A stretch of DNA of 64,000 bases from Clytia hemisphaerica (Eukaryota > Cnidaria > Hydrozoa > Leptothecata > Clytiidae), in the NCBI GenBank assembly GCA_902728285.1, contig CACVBU010000865.1, forward strand, positions 3,045,204 to 3,109,203, written 5' to 3'. The position numbers and the translations under genes were made by a program. This document shows positions 44,964 to 54,429 of this stretch, piece by piece; position 1 is the stretch's first letter, and each line of letters opens with the position of its first letter. The notes beneath the pieces were generated by a model. That model saw only the letters and a list, made by a program, of their open reading frames with translations, searched no databases and was not told the origin of the DNA.

Positions 44964-47900
44964 AAAAGTCGACCCCCGTCTGGAAAAATGGTGGCGTTGA
45001 CGTCTTGATCCTATCGATTGGTAGATCAGCCATCTTAACTTCCATTGGTGATGACTTGTGCCGTTGACAAGTAACGCACTGACGAGTCACAGAATTGACG
45101 ATTGATTTTCCTCTAGTTATCCAGAATTCCTGCCTCAAGAGGGACAGGAGGTGTTGTTTCCCTGGGTGATGATTGATTTCGTGATAGTGACGCACGAGAA
45201 GCTTTACAGCTGGATGTATCCCAGGAAGGATGATTTGATGTTTTGGTGCGAATGGGAGTGTGCTATTCTTCAATCTTCCACCGACCCTGAGAATACTTTC
45301 ATTGTCTAGGAAAGGGTCGAGCCTCATAAGTGGACCCCTTTTCTTCTTTGCAAGGTGGCTTGTTTTTGTTACGGATGCTTCTTGGAGTGCATCCTTCGTC
45401 TTTGTTGGTGTTAGGGAAGCTGCATGACAGCCTTCCTTGATTGCTTCCTTCATCTCTGCTGTTGTTGGTGAGGCTGGGTGGCAGACTTCGTCGGGCACGT
45501 CCTTCGACTCTGTTGTTGTTGTGGTTGAAGAAGCTTGCTTGTAGTTTTCTTGAAATACCTCCTGCTGGATTAGTTTCAGAACTTCGTTCCGTCCTTGTCT
45601 CTCTTCGTATGTTGTTAAGCTTCTCTCTTGCTGGGGTTTCTTATCCAGCTCCTTTGCTGGGGTCAATGTGTCTTGGGATGCTTTTCCTTGTGCTTTCTTC
45701 TTGAGTTGAAGTCGAATTATCCAGGCAATTGTCCTGGTCAACCTCGCCCACTTTGAAAATCGTGTGTAGTCGATCATCGGTCTCTCAGTTTTGATGTTTA
45801 GATTCATTGTCTCCTTTTTAATTTCCTCATCATCTGGGTCGATATCAGGGATAGTTGTCTCTCCCCAAGATTCTTCTGGCCTGTAGAGGATTTCTGGTCC
45901 CTTGAACCAGATGGGATCTGATGTCAGCCGGTGAATATTTGTTTCTCTTGTTCCCAAGTCAGATGGGTTTTGCTTCCCTGGGATGTGGTGCCACTGATCG
46001 GGTTCTGACTTCTCTCTTATTTCGAAGACCCTGTTGCTTACGAAAACTTTGAATCTCTTGCTGTCATTTGAAATATACTGGAGGTTAAGGGTGGAATCCG
46101 TCCAGAAGTGGATGGCACTGAAAGTCATCTCCGCTTCATCGACGATTGTTTGATGCAAACGTACAGCCATCACTGCACCTTGGAGCTCGAGCCTTGGCAA
46201 GGTAATCTTCTTAAGTGGGGCAACACGAGACTTCGCCATCAGTAAGTGACACGTCACTCCTCCTCCTCGATTGACTCTCACGTAGCTACAAGCCGAGAAG
46301 GCTTTTTCGGAACCATCACAGAAAGTGTGGAGTTGAAGCTCGTAACCATTGATGTCGAGAGAGCGAGGTACCTCGATAGTACCGATCTGGCGCAGTTCCT
46401 CGAGCCATCGATTCCACTCCTTTGCGAGATTATCATCGATTGAATCATCCCAGGAGTACTTTGCTCTCCAGAGTTCCTGTAGTATCAATCTTGCCTTCAA
46501 GGTGAATGGCGTTAGTAGGCCCAAAGGATCGTAGACGGTCGAGGTTGTCTTTAGTATCCCTCTTTTGGTGTTATTAGCAGAAGGTTCGACCGAATGGAAG
46601 TAGAAACAATCTTTGGTCAGGTTCCAGCGGACGCCAAGAGCACGTGAAACCGCTGGTTTATCGTCGATCTTAAGAGAGGTGATGTTTTCCTTTGCCCTTC
46701 TTTCTTCAGGGATATTTTTCAGGAACTCGGCCGAGTTGCTATTGAACTTCGTAACTCTGAAGCCTCTATTGTCTAGAAGCCGGATCAGGGGGAGGAATGT
46801 TTCGTTTGCCTCTTCTGTTGTTTGTACTGACTTCAATAGATCGTCGACGTAAAACGATTTAAGCACCGTCTTTATCACTCTATCTGAGAAATCTTGTTGT
46901 TGATCGAGAGCGGCTCTTCTCAAGGCATAGGCGGAGCAGCAGGTGGAATCGGTTGCTCCAAAGATATGAACCAACATCTTGTAGTGTTCGGGTGGCGATT
47001 TTGAGTTGGGATCATCTCTCCAAAGGAAGCGAACAGCGTCTGTATCTCCCTCGTTTAAGTGGACTCTGTGGAACATGGCTTCGATGTCAGCCGTAACAGC
47101 GACCTTATATCTTCGGAATCGCAAAAGAATGCCAATCAAGCTGTTTAGGAGGTCAGGACCTGTGAACAGACTCTTATTGAGGCTGGTACCCGCAACTTCT
47201 GCCGCAGCATCAAAGACGGTTCGTATCTTTCCCGGTTTATGAGGTTCTATAACGCCATGATGTGGGAGATACCATGTTCTGTCCGTGCGTTCCTCTACTT
47301 CAGAAACCTCGAGTCTTCGGGCATAGCCTTTCTCTAGGTAACTTGAGATGTTGTTCTGGTACATTCTGAAGAAATCAGAGTCATTCCTCAGGCGTTTGGA
47401 CAAACTATTGAGGCGTCGTTCAGCTTGTGCATAGTTGTTCGGAAGTTTGACTGATCCTTTCCATAACATTGGAACTACGTAATGACCATCCTTTACAACA
47501 GTCTCTTCATCTAATCTCTCTATGGCTTGACGGTCTTGGATCGACAATGGTCTAGTTTCTTGTATCTTGGTGCCAAACGATTCTGTTTCCCAGAAGTCTC
47601 TCACAAGTCTGTCGAGTGAATCTTCCTCATCCATTCGAAGATGTGCTGTCAAAACCTTTTTGGTTTTGGCTCCTCCCTTGTCGTAGCTTCCTATCAAGGA
47701 CCATCCGAATGGTGTCTTTGAAGCATGTGGCAAACCGTGACCTCCAAACTTCACTTCAGATGATATTAGAGCCTTTGGAACATCAGCTCCGATCAACATC
47801 TCCACTTGGCCTGACGTCACATTTGCTATGTTCAGTCCTTTGATATACTGCCATTCTCTGCTCTCTGCTATGTCATTTGGTATTGCTTGGCTTGGCATGC

Positions 47901-49797
47901 GGAACTTCGAATCTTCGATGGAATGGACGCTCTCCACCTCTGCTCTGAACCCTTTGTCCGCCGAAGATATTGATATATTCAGAGTCTTGACCCTGATGTC
48001 TTCGTGATCCTTTATAGTGCTGATCTTGATCGTCTCCATACGTCCCCTGAGCCCCAACTTGTTACAAAGACTCTTCTTGATCAGCGTACACTGGCTGCCA
48101 CTATCTAAGAGAGCATATGTGTTGACCCATTGCCGATGCTTGTTCAGTATCATCACAGGGACGATCTGGAGAAAAACGTGCTGCCCGATTCCAGTCGCCG
48201 ATATTAGTTTCCCCTCTGAATGAGAGTCCGGAGGCTGTCCTCGCTCTCTGACTTCTTCCTTTGAAGCTTGGTCTGGGTCTGTGTGAACCTGAGGCTGCTT
48301 TTGTTCTCCATTCCCTCTCTTCAGAACTTGGTCTGAGTTCTTGGACAAGGCTTTGTGGAGCCAAGTGTGTGATGTCTTCTGTTGCAATCGGGGTGCAGAA
48401 CAATTCCTTCTTACCATGCAATCTCTAACACCATGTCCTTTCTGGAGACAGTTGAAGCATAAGAGTTTCGACTTGACTGTCTCGAGTTTCCCTTGCGACG
48501 ATTTCCTTTTGAATTCCTCACATTGGTATATCTTGTGGTTCTCGCCGCAGTGCGAGCAGACAATTTTCCTCTCATCATCTCTATCGTTCCCTCCAACATG
48601 GCCATTGAACTTTGACTTCTTAGGTGAAGGCAAGTATGGGTCTTTGGCTGCCATGATTCTGTCTTGTAGCCATCTTTCGACGTGACATAAATTTGGCTCC
48701 TCCTTCTTTCTTATCCTGAAAGAATGCTCCGCCCATTTGTGCAAGTAACGATCAGGGAGGCGCCGGAGCGTTTGACGTAACACCGAAGTACTGTGGATGT
48801 CTGCAATGTAGTTCATCTTCTTCAGTGTATTGACACATTCTGACAGCGAGTAGTAAAAGTCGGTCATAGTCTCTGCGTCATCAGATAGTTGGGAACCGTT
48901 TGTCACCTTCTTGATGGTTGCTTGTGCGACTATGGAGGGATTGCCAAACATATATTTGAGTCTTTGGAGTGAGTCGATGTACCCTTGTGAATCGTTAGGG
49001 TAACCTCCTACCGCCCTGAGAGGTTCTCCAGTGAGATGTTGCACAAGGTAAGTTCTCTTCTGAAAGCTGTCAAGGTAGGGTTGACGATGCACCATGTCGT
49101 AGAAACTCGAGATGAAGGTCACCCACCGGTCTGCACTGCCATCAAACTGTGGTATGATCTGAGTAGGCAGTCTTTGTTGTATTAACATTTGCATCTGGAT
49201 ATCACAACTTTGGGACAATGGTTGGACGTTCAAGTTCTCGAGGTTCAGCTCATCTATCCATGAATCGATGGATCTCTCCCCTTCTTGGGTGACTGATTGT
49301 CGAACTGATCCCCTATTATCATTCGTCTGACAACGCTCGTCTCGATGTCTTTCGTTGGTTTGGTTGACCCGAGATCGATTGTACTTATTGATTGTGGCTG
49401 GGAAAGGAGTAGCATCTGGGTTGAGTCTATCCTTGGGAGGGTACTTATCAATAATATATGTACTTTGTAGGCAACGATTAGGAAGGGGGTCCCTCCATTC
49501 CTGAGGGCTCCTTTTGAACTTTACTTCTCTTGATGTTGACTCAAGGTGATGGGTTTGCCCCCTCGTCCCATCATATGTTTGATATCTTGTTCCTTCGGAC
49601 ACGTCTGCTGCTTCGGACACGATTAGTCTTTTGGACGTATCGTCCGGGGTTCTTACTTCGTGTTCTCCGGATACATGAGGTTTAGTTTCGGTATTTTGGA
49701 GTCGTGTTAGGTTCGCTTCAAGTAAAATTCCCTTTTCCAGGTTCCGGGGACCGGTTTTCGGGGTCATTCCTTCTGGGTGAGTTGCTTCCGTATTCAT
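44914..49797 (-). CDS. pol: BEL gag-pol polyprotein (zinc knuckle, protease, RT, RNase H, integrase N-part)
   Basis: 1,627 aa. Order by approximate residue: a gag core in which CDIQMQMLIQQRLPTQIIPQ starts near 198, two zinc knuckles CSHCGENHKIYQC and CFNCLQKGHGVRDC (about 408-455), a retropepsin-like aspartic protease LLDSGSQCTLI (about 564), reverse transcriptase with the conserved BEL start VFDAAAEVAGTSLN (about 860) and catalytic YVDD (about 982), RNase H with TFCDGSEKAFSACSY (about 1162), and the integrase HHCC zinc domain from HYHEINHHPGKQHLL to CVTCQRH (about 1539-1580). The protein ends soon after the first catalytic Asp (GVDFFGPIEV, about 1610). A TCA/CCT-type run just before the stop at 44914 marks the damaged join with the integrase core. 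All polymerase motifs are intact. Confidence 0.9.
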   Translation of the reverse strand: MNTEATHPEGMTPKTGPRNLEKGILLEANLTRLQNTETKPHVSGEHEVRTPDDTSKRLIVSEAADVSEGTRYQTYDGTRGQTHHLESTSREVKFKRSPQEWRDPLPNRCLQSTYIIDKYPPKDRLNPDATPFPATINKYNRSRVNQTNERHRDERCQTNDNRGSVRQSVTQEGERSIDSWIDELNLENLNVQPLSQSCDIQMQMLIQQRLPTQIIPQFDGSADRWVTFISSFYDMVHRQPYLDSFQKRTYLVQHLTGEPLRAVGGYPNDSQGYIDSLQRLKYMFGNPSIVAQATIKKVTNGSQLSDDAETMTDFYYSLSECVNTLKKMNYIADIHSTSVLRQTLRRLPDRYLHKWAEHSFRIRKKEEPNLCHVERWLQDRIMAAKDPYLPSPKKSKFNGHVGGNDRDDERKIVCSHCGENHKIYQCEEFKRKSSQGKLETVKSKLLCFNCLQKGHGVRDCMVRRNCSAPRLQQKTSHTWLHKALSKNSDQVLKRGNGEQKQPQVHTDPDQASKEEVRERGQPPDSHSEGKLISATGIGQHVFLQIVPVMILNKHRQWVNTYALLDSGSQCTLIKKSLCNKLGLRGRMETIKISTIKDHEDIRVKTLNISISSADKGFRAEVESVHSIEDSKFRMPSQAIPNDIAESREWQYIKGLNIANVTSGQVEMLIGADVPKALISSEVKFGGHGLPHASKTPFGWSLIGSYDKGGAKTKKVLTAHLRMDEEDSLDRLVRDFWETESFGTKIQETRPLSIQDRQAIERLDEETVVKDGHYVVPMLWKGSVKLPNNYAQAERRLNSLSKRLRNDSDFFRMYQNNISSYLEKGYARRLEVSEVEERTDRTWYLPHHGVIEPHKPGKIRTVFDAAAEVAGTSLNKSLFTGPDLLNSLIGILLRFRRYKVAVTADIEAMFHRVHLNEGDTDAVRFLWRDDPNSKSPPEHYKMLVHIFGATDSTCCSAYALRRAALDQQQDFSDRVIKTVLKSFYVDDLLKSVQTTEEANETFLPLIRLLDNRGFRVTKFNSNSAEFLKNIPEERRAKENITSLKIDDKPAVSRALGVRWNLTKDCFYFHSVEPSANNTKRGILKTTSTVYDPLGLLTPFTLKARLILQELWRAKYSWDDSIDDNLAKEWNRWLEELRQIGTIEVPRSLDINGYELQLHTFCDGSEKAFSACSYVRVNRGGGVTCHLLMAKSRVAPLKKITLPRLELQGAVMAVRLHQTIVDEAEMTFSAIHFWTDSTLNLQYISNDSKRFKVFVSNRVFEIREKSEPDQWHHIPGKQNPSDLGTRETNIHRLTSDPIWFKGPEILYRPEESWGETTIPDIDPDDEEIKKETMNLNIKTERPMIDYTRFSKWARLTRTIAWIIRLQLKKKAQGKASQDTLTPAKELDKKPQQERSLTTYEERQGRNEVLKLIQQEVFQENYKQASSTTTTTESKDVPDEVCHPASPTTAEMKEAIKEGCHAASLTPTKTKDALQEASVTKTSHLAKKKRGPLMRLDPFLDNESILRVGGRLKNSTLPFAPKHQIILPGIHPAVKLLVRHYHEINHHPGKQHLLSLLRQEFWITRGKSIVNSVTRQCVTCQRHKSSPMEVKMADLPIDRIKTSTPPFFQTGVDFFGPIEVKMPDDKGSSP

Positions 49798-50371
49798 TCA
49801 TGGCCTGCGTATCCCGGACTTCCGCATTCTCAGGATCTCTGTTTCCTGTTGTCTGGGTCATAGTGTTGTTGGAGTGGGCCGGCTCAATATATAACTTCGA
49901 GAATGCTTCAATGACGCTATTGTTGTCTGCTTCAGATCCTTCGAGCTTTTCTGCTTCAGATCCTTCGAGCTTTTCTGCATCCTCGAAAAATTGGATACTT
50001 TGTCTCCAGGATTCGATTCTCGCCTTTTGAGTTTCAGCAGAACATAGTGATGAAGGAGTATCATTTTCTCTGTCGACGAAGTATTGCTCAATGTTCGCCA
50101 AACAGTCGTTCACCCTTATGGATAGGTCATCTATCCATCGGTCATTGAATTCCGGATGTCCGTCGGTCAAGAGTAGCATGAAGTCCTCATGTCTTTCTAT
50201 AGCGGCCAGTTTCTCTTGCTGCAAGGTATCTTTCAGAAATCGCAGCTTCGTTCGACTTCCCCGCGACGCGACATGGGTTTCTATTTCTTGAATCATTTTC
50301 CCGATAGAATATTTTTTCCCGTTTCTCTTGCGCTTCGCTTGGGAGATTTGACGCTCGATACTAGAGGCCAT
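49718..50371 (-). CDS. gag: BEL first ORF, gag-like N-terminal part
   Basis: 217 aa starting MASSIERQISQAKRKRNGKK: basic N-terminus, then helical (EIETHVASRG, LKDTLQQEKLAAIERHEDFM) with a duplicated AEKLEGSE motif (near residue 132), then a Pro/Asn-rich tail. It ends at 49718, while the pol frame opens at 49797, so the two overlap by 80 bp in different frames. A ribosomal frameshift or separate initiation could make the fused product; no canonical slippery heptamer is obvious at the overlap. The DUF1759-like gag region continues in the next frame. Confidence 0.75.
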   Translation of the reverse strand: MASSIERQISQAKRKRNGKKYSIGKMIQEIETHVASRGSRTKLRFLKDTLQQEKLAAIERHEDFMLLLTDGHPEFNDRWIDDLSIRVNDCLANIEQYFVDRENDTPSSLCSAETQKARIESWRQSIQFFEDAEKLEGSEAEKLEGSEADNNSVIEAFSKLYIEPAHSNNTMTQTTGNRDPENAEVRDTQAMNEYGSNSPRRNDPENRSPEPGKGNFT

Positions 50372-50677
50372 AATAGTGGATATGGGGATATTCTTGACGA
50401 TATTCTAATGTCTCGGTAACGATTCGGATTGGTTCAGTATGATTTGTATGGGCTCTGTGCGATCCTTGCGTATGTTGGATAGGTGAACGTTGTATCAAGT
50501 TATGGTGTGATCTGCGATCAGGTTGATTTTTAGTGTGTCGATGTTTGTTAAAGCCCCTGGGCGGTGATGCGCGCGCGGGGGTGTAAGCTGGTGGCGGGTG
50601 ACGATAGTTGCAGTGTTTGCGGAATAGGCGGAGCGGTTGGGAATGAGGACGGTGTTTGTAGCGGGCGGGAGGGTGGT

Positions 50678-51062
50678 TTAAGACAGTTATTCAAACTGAT
50701 CAGAGGTAGAAACCAGGCCCAATAGTGGTCGGATAGCTCCGTCCGGCTCAGGTCAAACGGTTCAAACGGTCAGACGTTAGGACGTTATTCAAACTGGTCA
50801 GAAGCAGAAACCAGGCCAAATGGCGATCAGATAACTCCGTCCGGCTCAGGTCAAACGGTTCAAACGGTCAGACGTTAAGACGTTATTCAAACGGTCAGAA
50901 GCAGAAACCAGGCCAAATGGCGATCGGATAACTCCGTGCGGGTCAGGTCAGACAGTTCAAACGGTCAGACGTTAGGACGTTACTCAAACTGGTCAGAAGC
51001 GGAAACCAGGCCAGATAAAGGTCGGATAGCTCCGTCCGGATCAGGTCAAACGGTTCAAATGG
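50678..51062. repeat. Four ~97-bp tandem repeats in the BEL leader
   Basis: CAGACGTTAGGACGTTATTC marks unit starts at 50771, 50869 and 50966 (periods 98 and 97), with a partial unit before at about 50678 and an end at 51062. Each holds CAGAAACCAGGCC and CTCCGTCCGGCTCAGGTCAA. The copies are 90% alike or better by eye. They lie between the 5' LTR and the gag start, in the untranslated leader. Confidence 0.85.
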
Positions 51063-51329
51063 CCAGACGTTAATAAGAGCCAGACAGGACAGAGACTGAA
51101 ACGGTTTATCAACAGACAGGTCAAACAGAAACCAGGTCCCAGTATTCAATGAGCCACACCAGAGTTTCCCGTGCCACAAGAACACTTCTGTGTCGCCCTT
51201 CTTGATGTCCTCTCTTGAGTTCTTGACAGGAAAACGCCACAACTATAAAAGTAACCACAACCATAAATTAAAACAAACAATTTCTTCTTCTTCAAATTCT
51301 TCTTCTTTAAAATGCTTCTGATGAGTTAT

Positions 51330-51836
51330 TGTTAAGTGGACTTCGTCCTAGGAGGTCAGTGAATTATGGACAATATCAATAGCTATGTTTATTGTATAAT
51401 ATCTTCTCTATGTAGTCGATAAATTAGTAACAATTCATAATCTCATAGATGAATATAATCGGTAGTAAAGTATCTCTGTAAAGTAACTCTGTAAAGTATC
51501 TCTGTAAAATATCAATGAATTCGGTTTGTAGTAAAACTCAGTGAAGTATCAGTCAAAGTATTTACTTTGTATAATGTGACATCTCATAAGTCAGCCTTTT
51601 CCTTTACATACATGTCCTCTCTCTATTGATGTAAATCATAACTCATCCTGACGAGCAGAATGATCTCTAAAAAATCTACGAATATATAGCAAATGATATT
51701 CTCTAGGGTCATTATGTATAAAACTGCGTAACAATAGAAAAGCTACACTTATAATTTCACGGGAATTACGTCATTCCCCAAGTGGATCAACGAAATCGAC
51801 CAATTAAGAATTTATTGGGAGCTAAGTTGCGTAACA
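51330..51836 (-). repeat. BEL 5' LTR
   Basis: Same 507 bp as 43483-43989; I found no difference on reading. As the 5' LTR it would hold the promoter for minus-strand transcription. The leader adjoining it at 51329 reads AATAACTCATCAGAAGCATT on the minus strand, where the primer-binding site should be; I could not match it to a specific tRNA end. Confidence 0.95.
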
Positions 51837-51841
51837 ATAAT

Positions 51842-53033
51842 CTTTGACAATCCTTAAAGCTGTGAGTTTCGTTTTTTATCATGCTTCCGTGAATCTTCAG
51901 TATTTACTTTATTAATCGAAAATCCTCGCTCTGGAGAGCTATTCCCATGACTAATGGTTAAAACACAATCACTAAAGCAAATCATTGAGGACATTTTGGT
52001 TTTCCCGAGTCATCTTCAAGAGAGCCTTCTTTGGCCCAGTAAGTATCAATTCGTTGTTGCTTTGGTAAATGGGTAGGGACCTTAAGACCAAAAGCTTCAT
52101 GCGCATTTCTCCAGTAGCTTTCTCTTTCTACTTTCACTTTTGGATTATCAGGAACTGATTCTAATCGAAGATTTTCCTCCGATTCACACTGATAAAGCCT
52201 CCATTGGCTTCTCACTTTGTCACAAAAGTCCTTTTCTGTATCACCTTTATTAAGGGAGCAAGCATGGGTAAGAGCAGTTCCAAGACAACGACCAACTTTT
52301 AAAGCAAGATTAGATTTCGCATTTGTCGCTTTTACATCACGTCTGTGCTTAGGGTTTAAATATTGGGCATGTTGAATAAAAGTGTTTTTCAAAAGGAAGA
52401 TTTCAATAAGATAATCAGCTGTGTTTGCGTAAAATCTCAAACAATCTTTTTTGAATTTCTCTCTTTTCTCTGATGGAATTTCTTTCAGCAGGGTTGTTGC
52501 GTTTGTTCCGACATCGATTTTCTTAAATGGCATTTTGTTAATACTTAGAGAGACGTCAATCTTGAGAAGTTCTTCAATGTAGTGAAATTGTCATCGACTT
52601 TGTTATACATTTTATCTTTCGCAACAAATTTTGTCATGGTGTTGAAAAGTAAATCTTTCAATTTTGGATACAACAAATGGATCAATGGATCATCGCTTTG
52701 GAATTGCACTTAAAAGGCTTTAAAGTCCTGTGCAGCGAAAGCAATAAATGAAAGGCCCTACCTTGGTTAAACTTTTCTTTTATTCTTTGATATCTGTAAT
52801 TTTCTGAAAGCCCATTTTTGTGTTTGAAACCAGGGCTGTTTTGGTAGAAACTCTAAAAAATGTTCAATAAGATTGCCCCACTGCTTCAGAATACTGTAAC
52901 TTTCTTCAAGGCGACCCAACGAGTAGACGAATGCTTTAAAGCAAAATGTGGCGGGAGCTCCGTTATTTCCTCTAGTTTCGCATAATCTTCCCTTCGATCA
53001 GATGATAGTTTGAAAAATGAATTTATGTCAACA
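51842..53033 (-). pseudogene. 5' part of hAT-like transposase pseudogene
   Basis: Minus-strand coding pieces in several frames: FFKLSSDRREDYAKLEEI and SSTRWVALKKVTVF (53030-52890), then VQFQSDDPLIHLLYPKLKDL (about 52710), then an open 183-aa frame 52533-51982 (MPFKKIDVGTNATTLLKEI to YWAKEGSLEDD), then LTISHGNSSPERGFSIN (about 51960-51910) and ALRIVKDYV at the BEL junction. S-H-G-N-x-x-x-E-R-G-F-S is the hAT C-terminal dimerisation signature (usual form has NADCERxFS). Several frameshifts and stops (for example a TGA after KKVTVF) show decay. Coding continues beyond the retrotransposon at 43482-43073. Confidence 0.65.
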
Positions 53034-53040
53034 ATAAAGG

Positions 53041-54410
53041 CAATTGATAGAGTGCACCGGGTCTACGGACGAGGAGGATGGTGAAATTGAAACAGGTAAA
53101 CTTTCTGCTTTCAGACGTATGGACTGTAGAAGTGCTCATTACTTTTTTTAATTTTGACCAAATTAAAAGGAAGAGGGAGTCAAAAGTAAGGGTATAGGTT
53201 TAATACTATCAGAACTAAAAACTATTTCAAACTATCTTCTTCTATCTTTAAAGGCTACCATGTTCAAACGTTCAGTCCATTGACGCCAATGACACCGTTG
53301 ACGCCGATCCCAAGAACACCAGATTCCTTATGGGATGGTAAGACTACTTTTACGTCCTATCTGAAGTCTCTATCATTTGATTCTATGATGATCTTTTTTC
53401 TAGCTTGTATATGTATTATGTCAAGACGTACTTTATCATTCTATTGCATCTTATTTTACATTTCAGATGATGAGTACTACTCTTGTGATGAGAACAGAGA
53501 CTCCAGGCTTGGAAATGGCGAGGAAAATGACAGTGACGGTAAGATTGTTTTCAATTTGCTTTATTTCTTGGCTATTTAATCTGACAAGGTGCACCATTCT
53601 ATGTCATTTTCCAATATGACAGTCTCAACTTGAAAACTCATTTTCTTATTATTCCTTTGCTAATTTTTATGTTTTATTTTCAGATTCTGAAATCCGTTTT
53701 GTGAAGTCGAATCGGACCAATCACGTTTATATTTCAAGTGACGACGAAGAACCCGTCAATCCAACTATAGATATGTTTGTTTTACTTTTGATGGATTAAC
53801 CTTCCCATCGTCCTAGGATGTTTTGATGAAAATAAAATGGGAATTTTCTTTTGTTTTAGTTGAATCCAAGAGTGACATTCAATACATCGAATCGATTCTA
53901 CCGTTAGACATATCAACGTTGGACTTATCTGACGTCATTAATTTTTCTGGTGAGAATACTATGAAATCCTATAGCATATATTGCATAAGGTTTAAAAAGC
54001 GTTTTCAATGATAAATTTTCTTTTAGATTTGGTGTACACTTGACATTAACTCGTAACTTTTCGTTGTTTTCCTACACTTATTTCCCATTATTTTCCCAAT
54101 TTTACAGGTGTTTTGTATGCTTTGGAAACGATGATTTATTTCCTTTTCTGCTTCACTTTTTTAGAAACTGAAAATCGAAAACGGCCAATGGAAGCGACGA
54201 TTGATGAGATTGCAACTCCAAAAGTAAAAAGAATTGCAACTTTGGACTTTTTGACAGAATTTGGTAAGCAATTTACTCCCTGATAAAAACTATTCAGAAT
54301 TTGTTTATGTATGATTGCAGTGACCTGATGGTTATTTACTTGGCTTTTAGTTTTAAAGCATTTTATTATTACATTTTATTACAGATCTGTCACCACGTCG
54401 GTAACAAATC
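53041..54410 (+). CDS. Small multi-exon gene with TP repeats and acidic exons, unknown
   Basis: A chain of short exons with AG/GT borders and agreeing phase: about 53041-53094 (ECTGSTDEEDGEIET), 53256-53339 (PLTPMTPLTPIPRTPDSLWD), 53467-53539 (DDEYYSCDENRDS), 53685-53770 (IRFVKSNRTNHVYISSDDEE), 53862-53949, 54169-54262 (ENRKRPMEATIDEIATPKVK) and about 54386-54404, ending DLSPRR and TAA. Features: repeated Thr-Pro sites, acidic stretches and a KRP-type basic motif, all typical of nuclear regulatory proteins but not specific. A possible extra exon follows at about 54606. The start exon is unsure because the first piece has no ATG and begins at the very edge of the hAT remnant. I do not recognise the family. 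Confidence 0.45.
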
Positions 54411-54429
54411 AAAACAGAGCAATCTTTCA

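Larger units (their letters stand above)
43483..51836 (-). mobile_element. BEL/Pao LTR retrotransposon, young but integrase-damaged
   Basis: It has two 507-bp LTRs in direct orientation (43483-43989 and 51330-51836), beginning TG and ending CA. They look identical base for base by reading. The 5-bp target duplication ATAAT stands at 43478-43482 and 51837-51841. Coding is on the minus strand, so the 5' LTR is the right-hand one. Order from the 5' end: LTR, leader with ~97-bp tandem repeats, gag-like ORF, gag-pol ORF (zinc knuckles, protease, RT, RNase H, integrase zinc domain) and the integrase core in another frame, then a purine tract (AAGGAGGGGA on the minus strand, just inside 43990) and the 3' LTR. 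The domain order and LTR/TSD features fit BEL/Pao. It sits inside an hAT-like pseudogene. Confidence 0.95.

Noticed and set aside
45441-48685. Several + strand frames of 60-114 aa
   Set aside because: They are antisense shadows of the BEL pol frame, without motifs.
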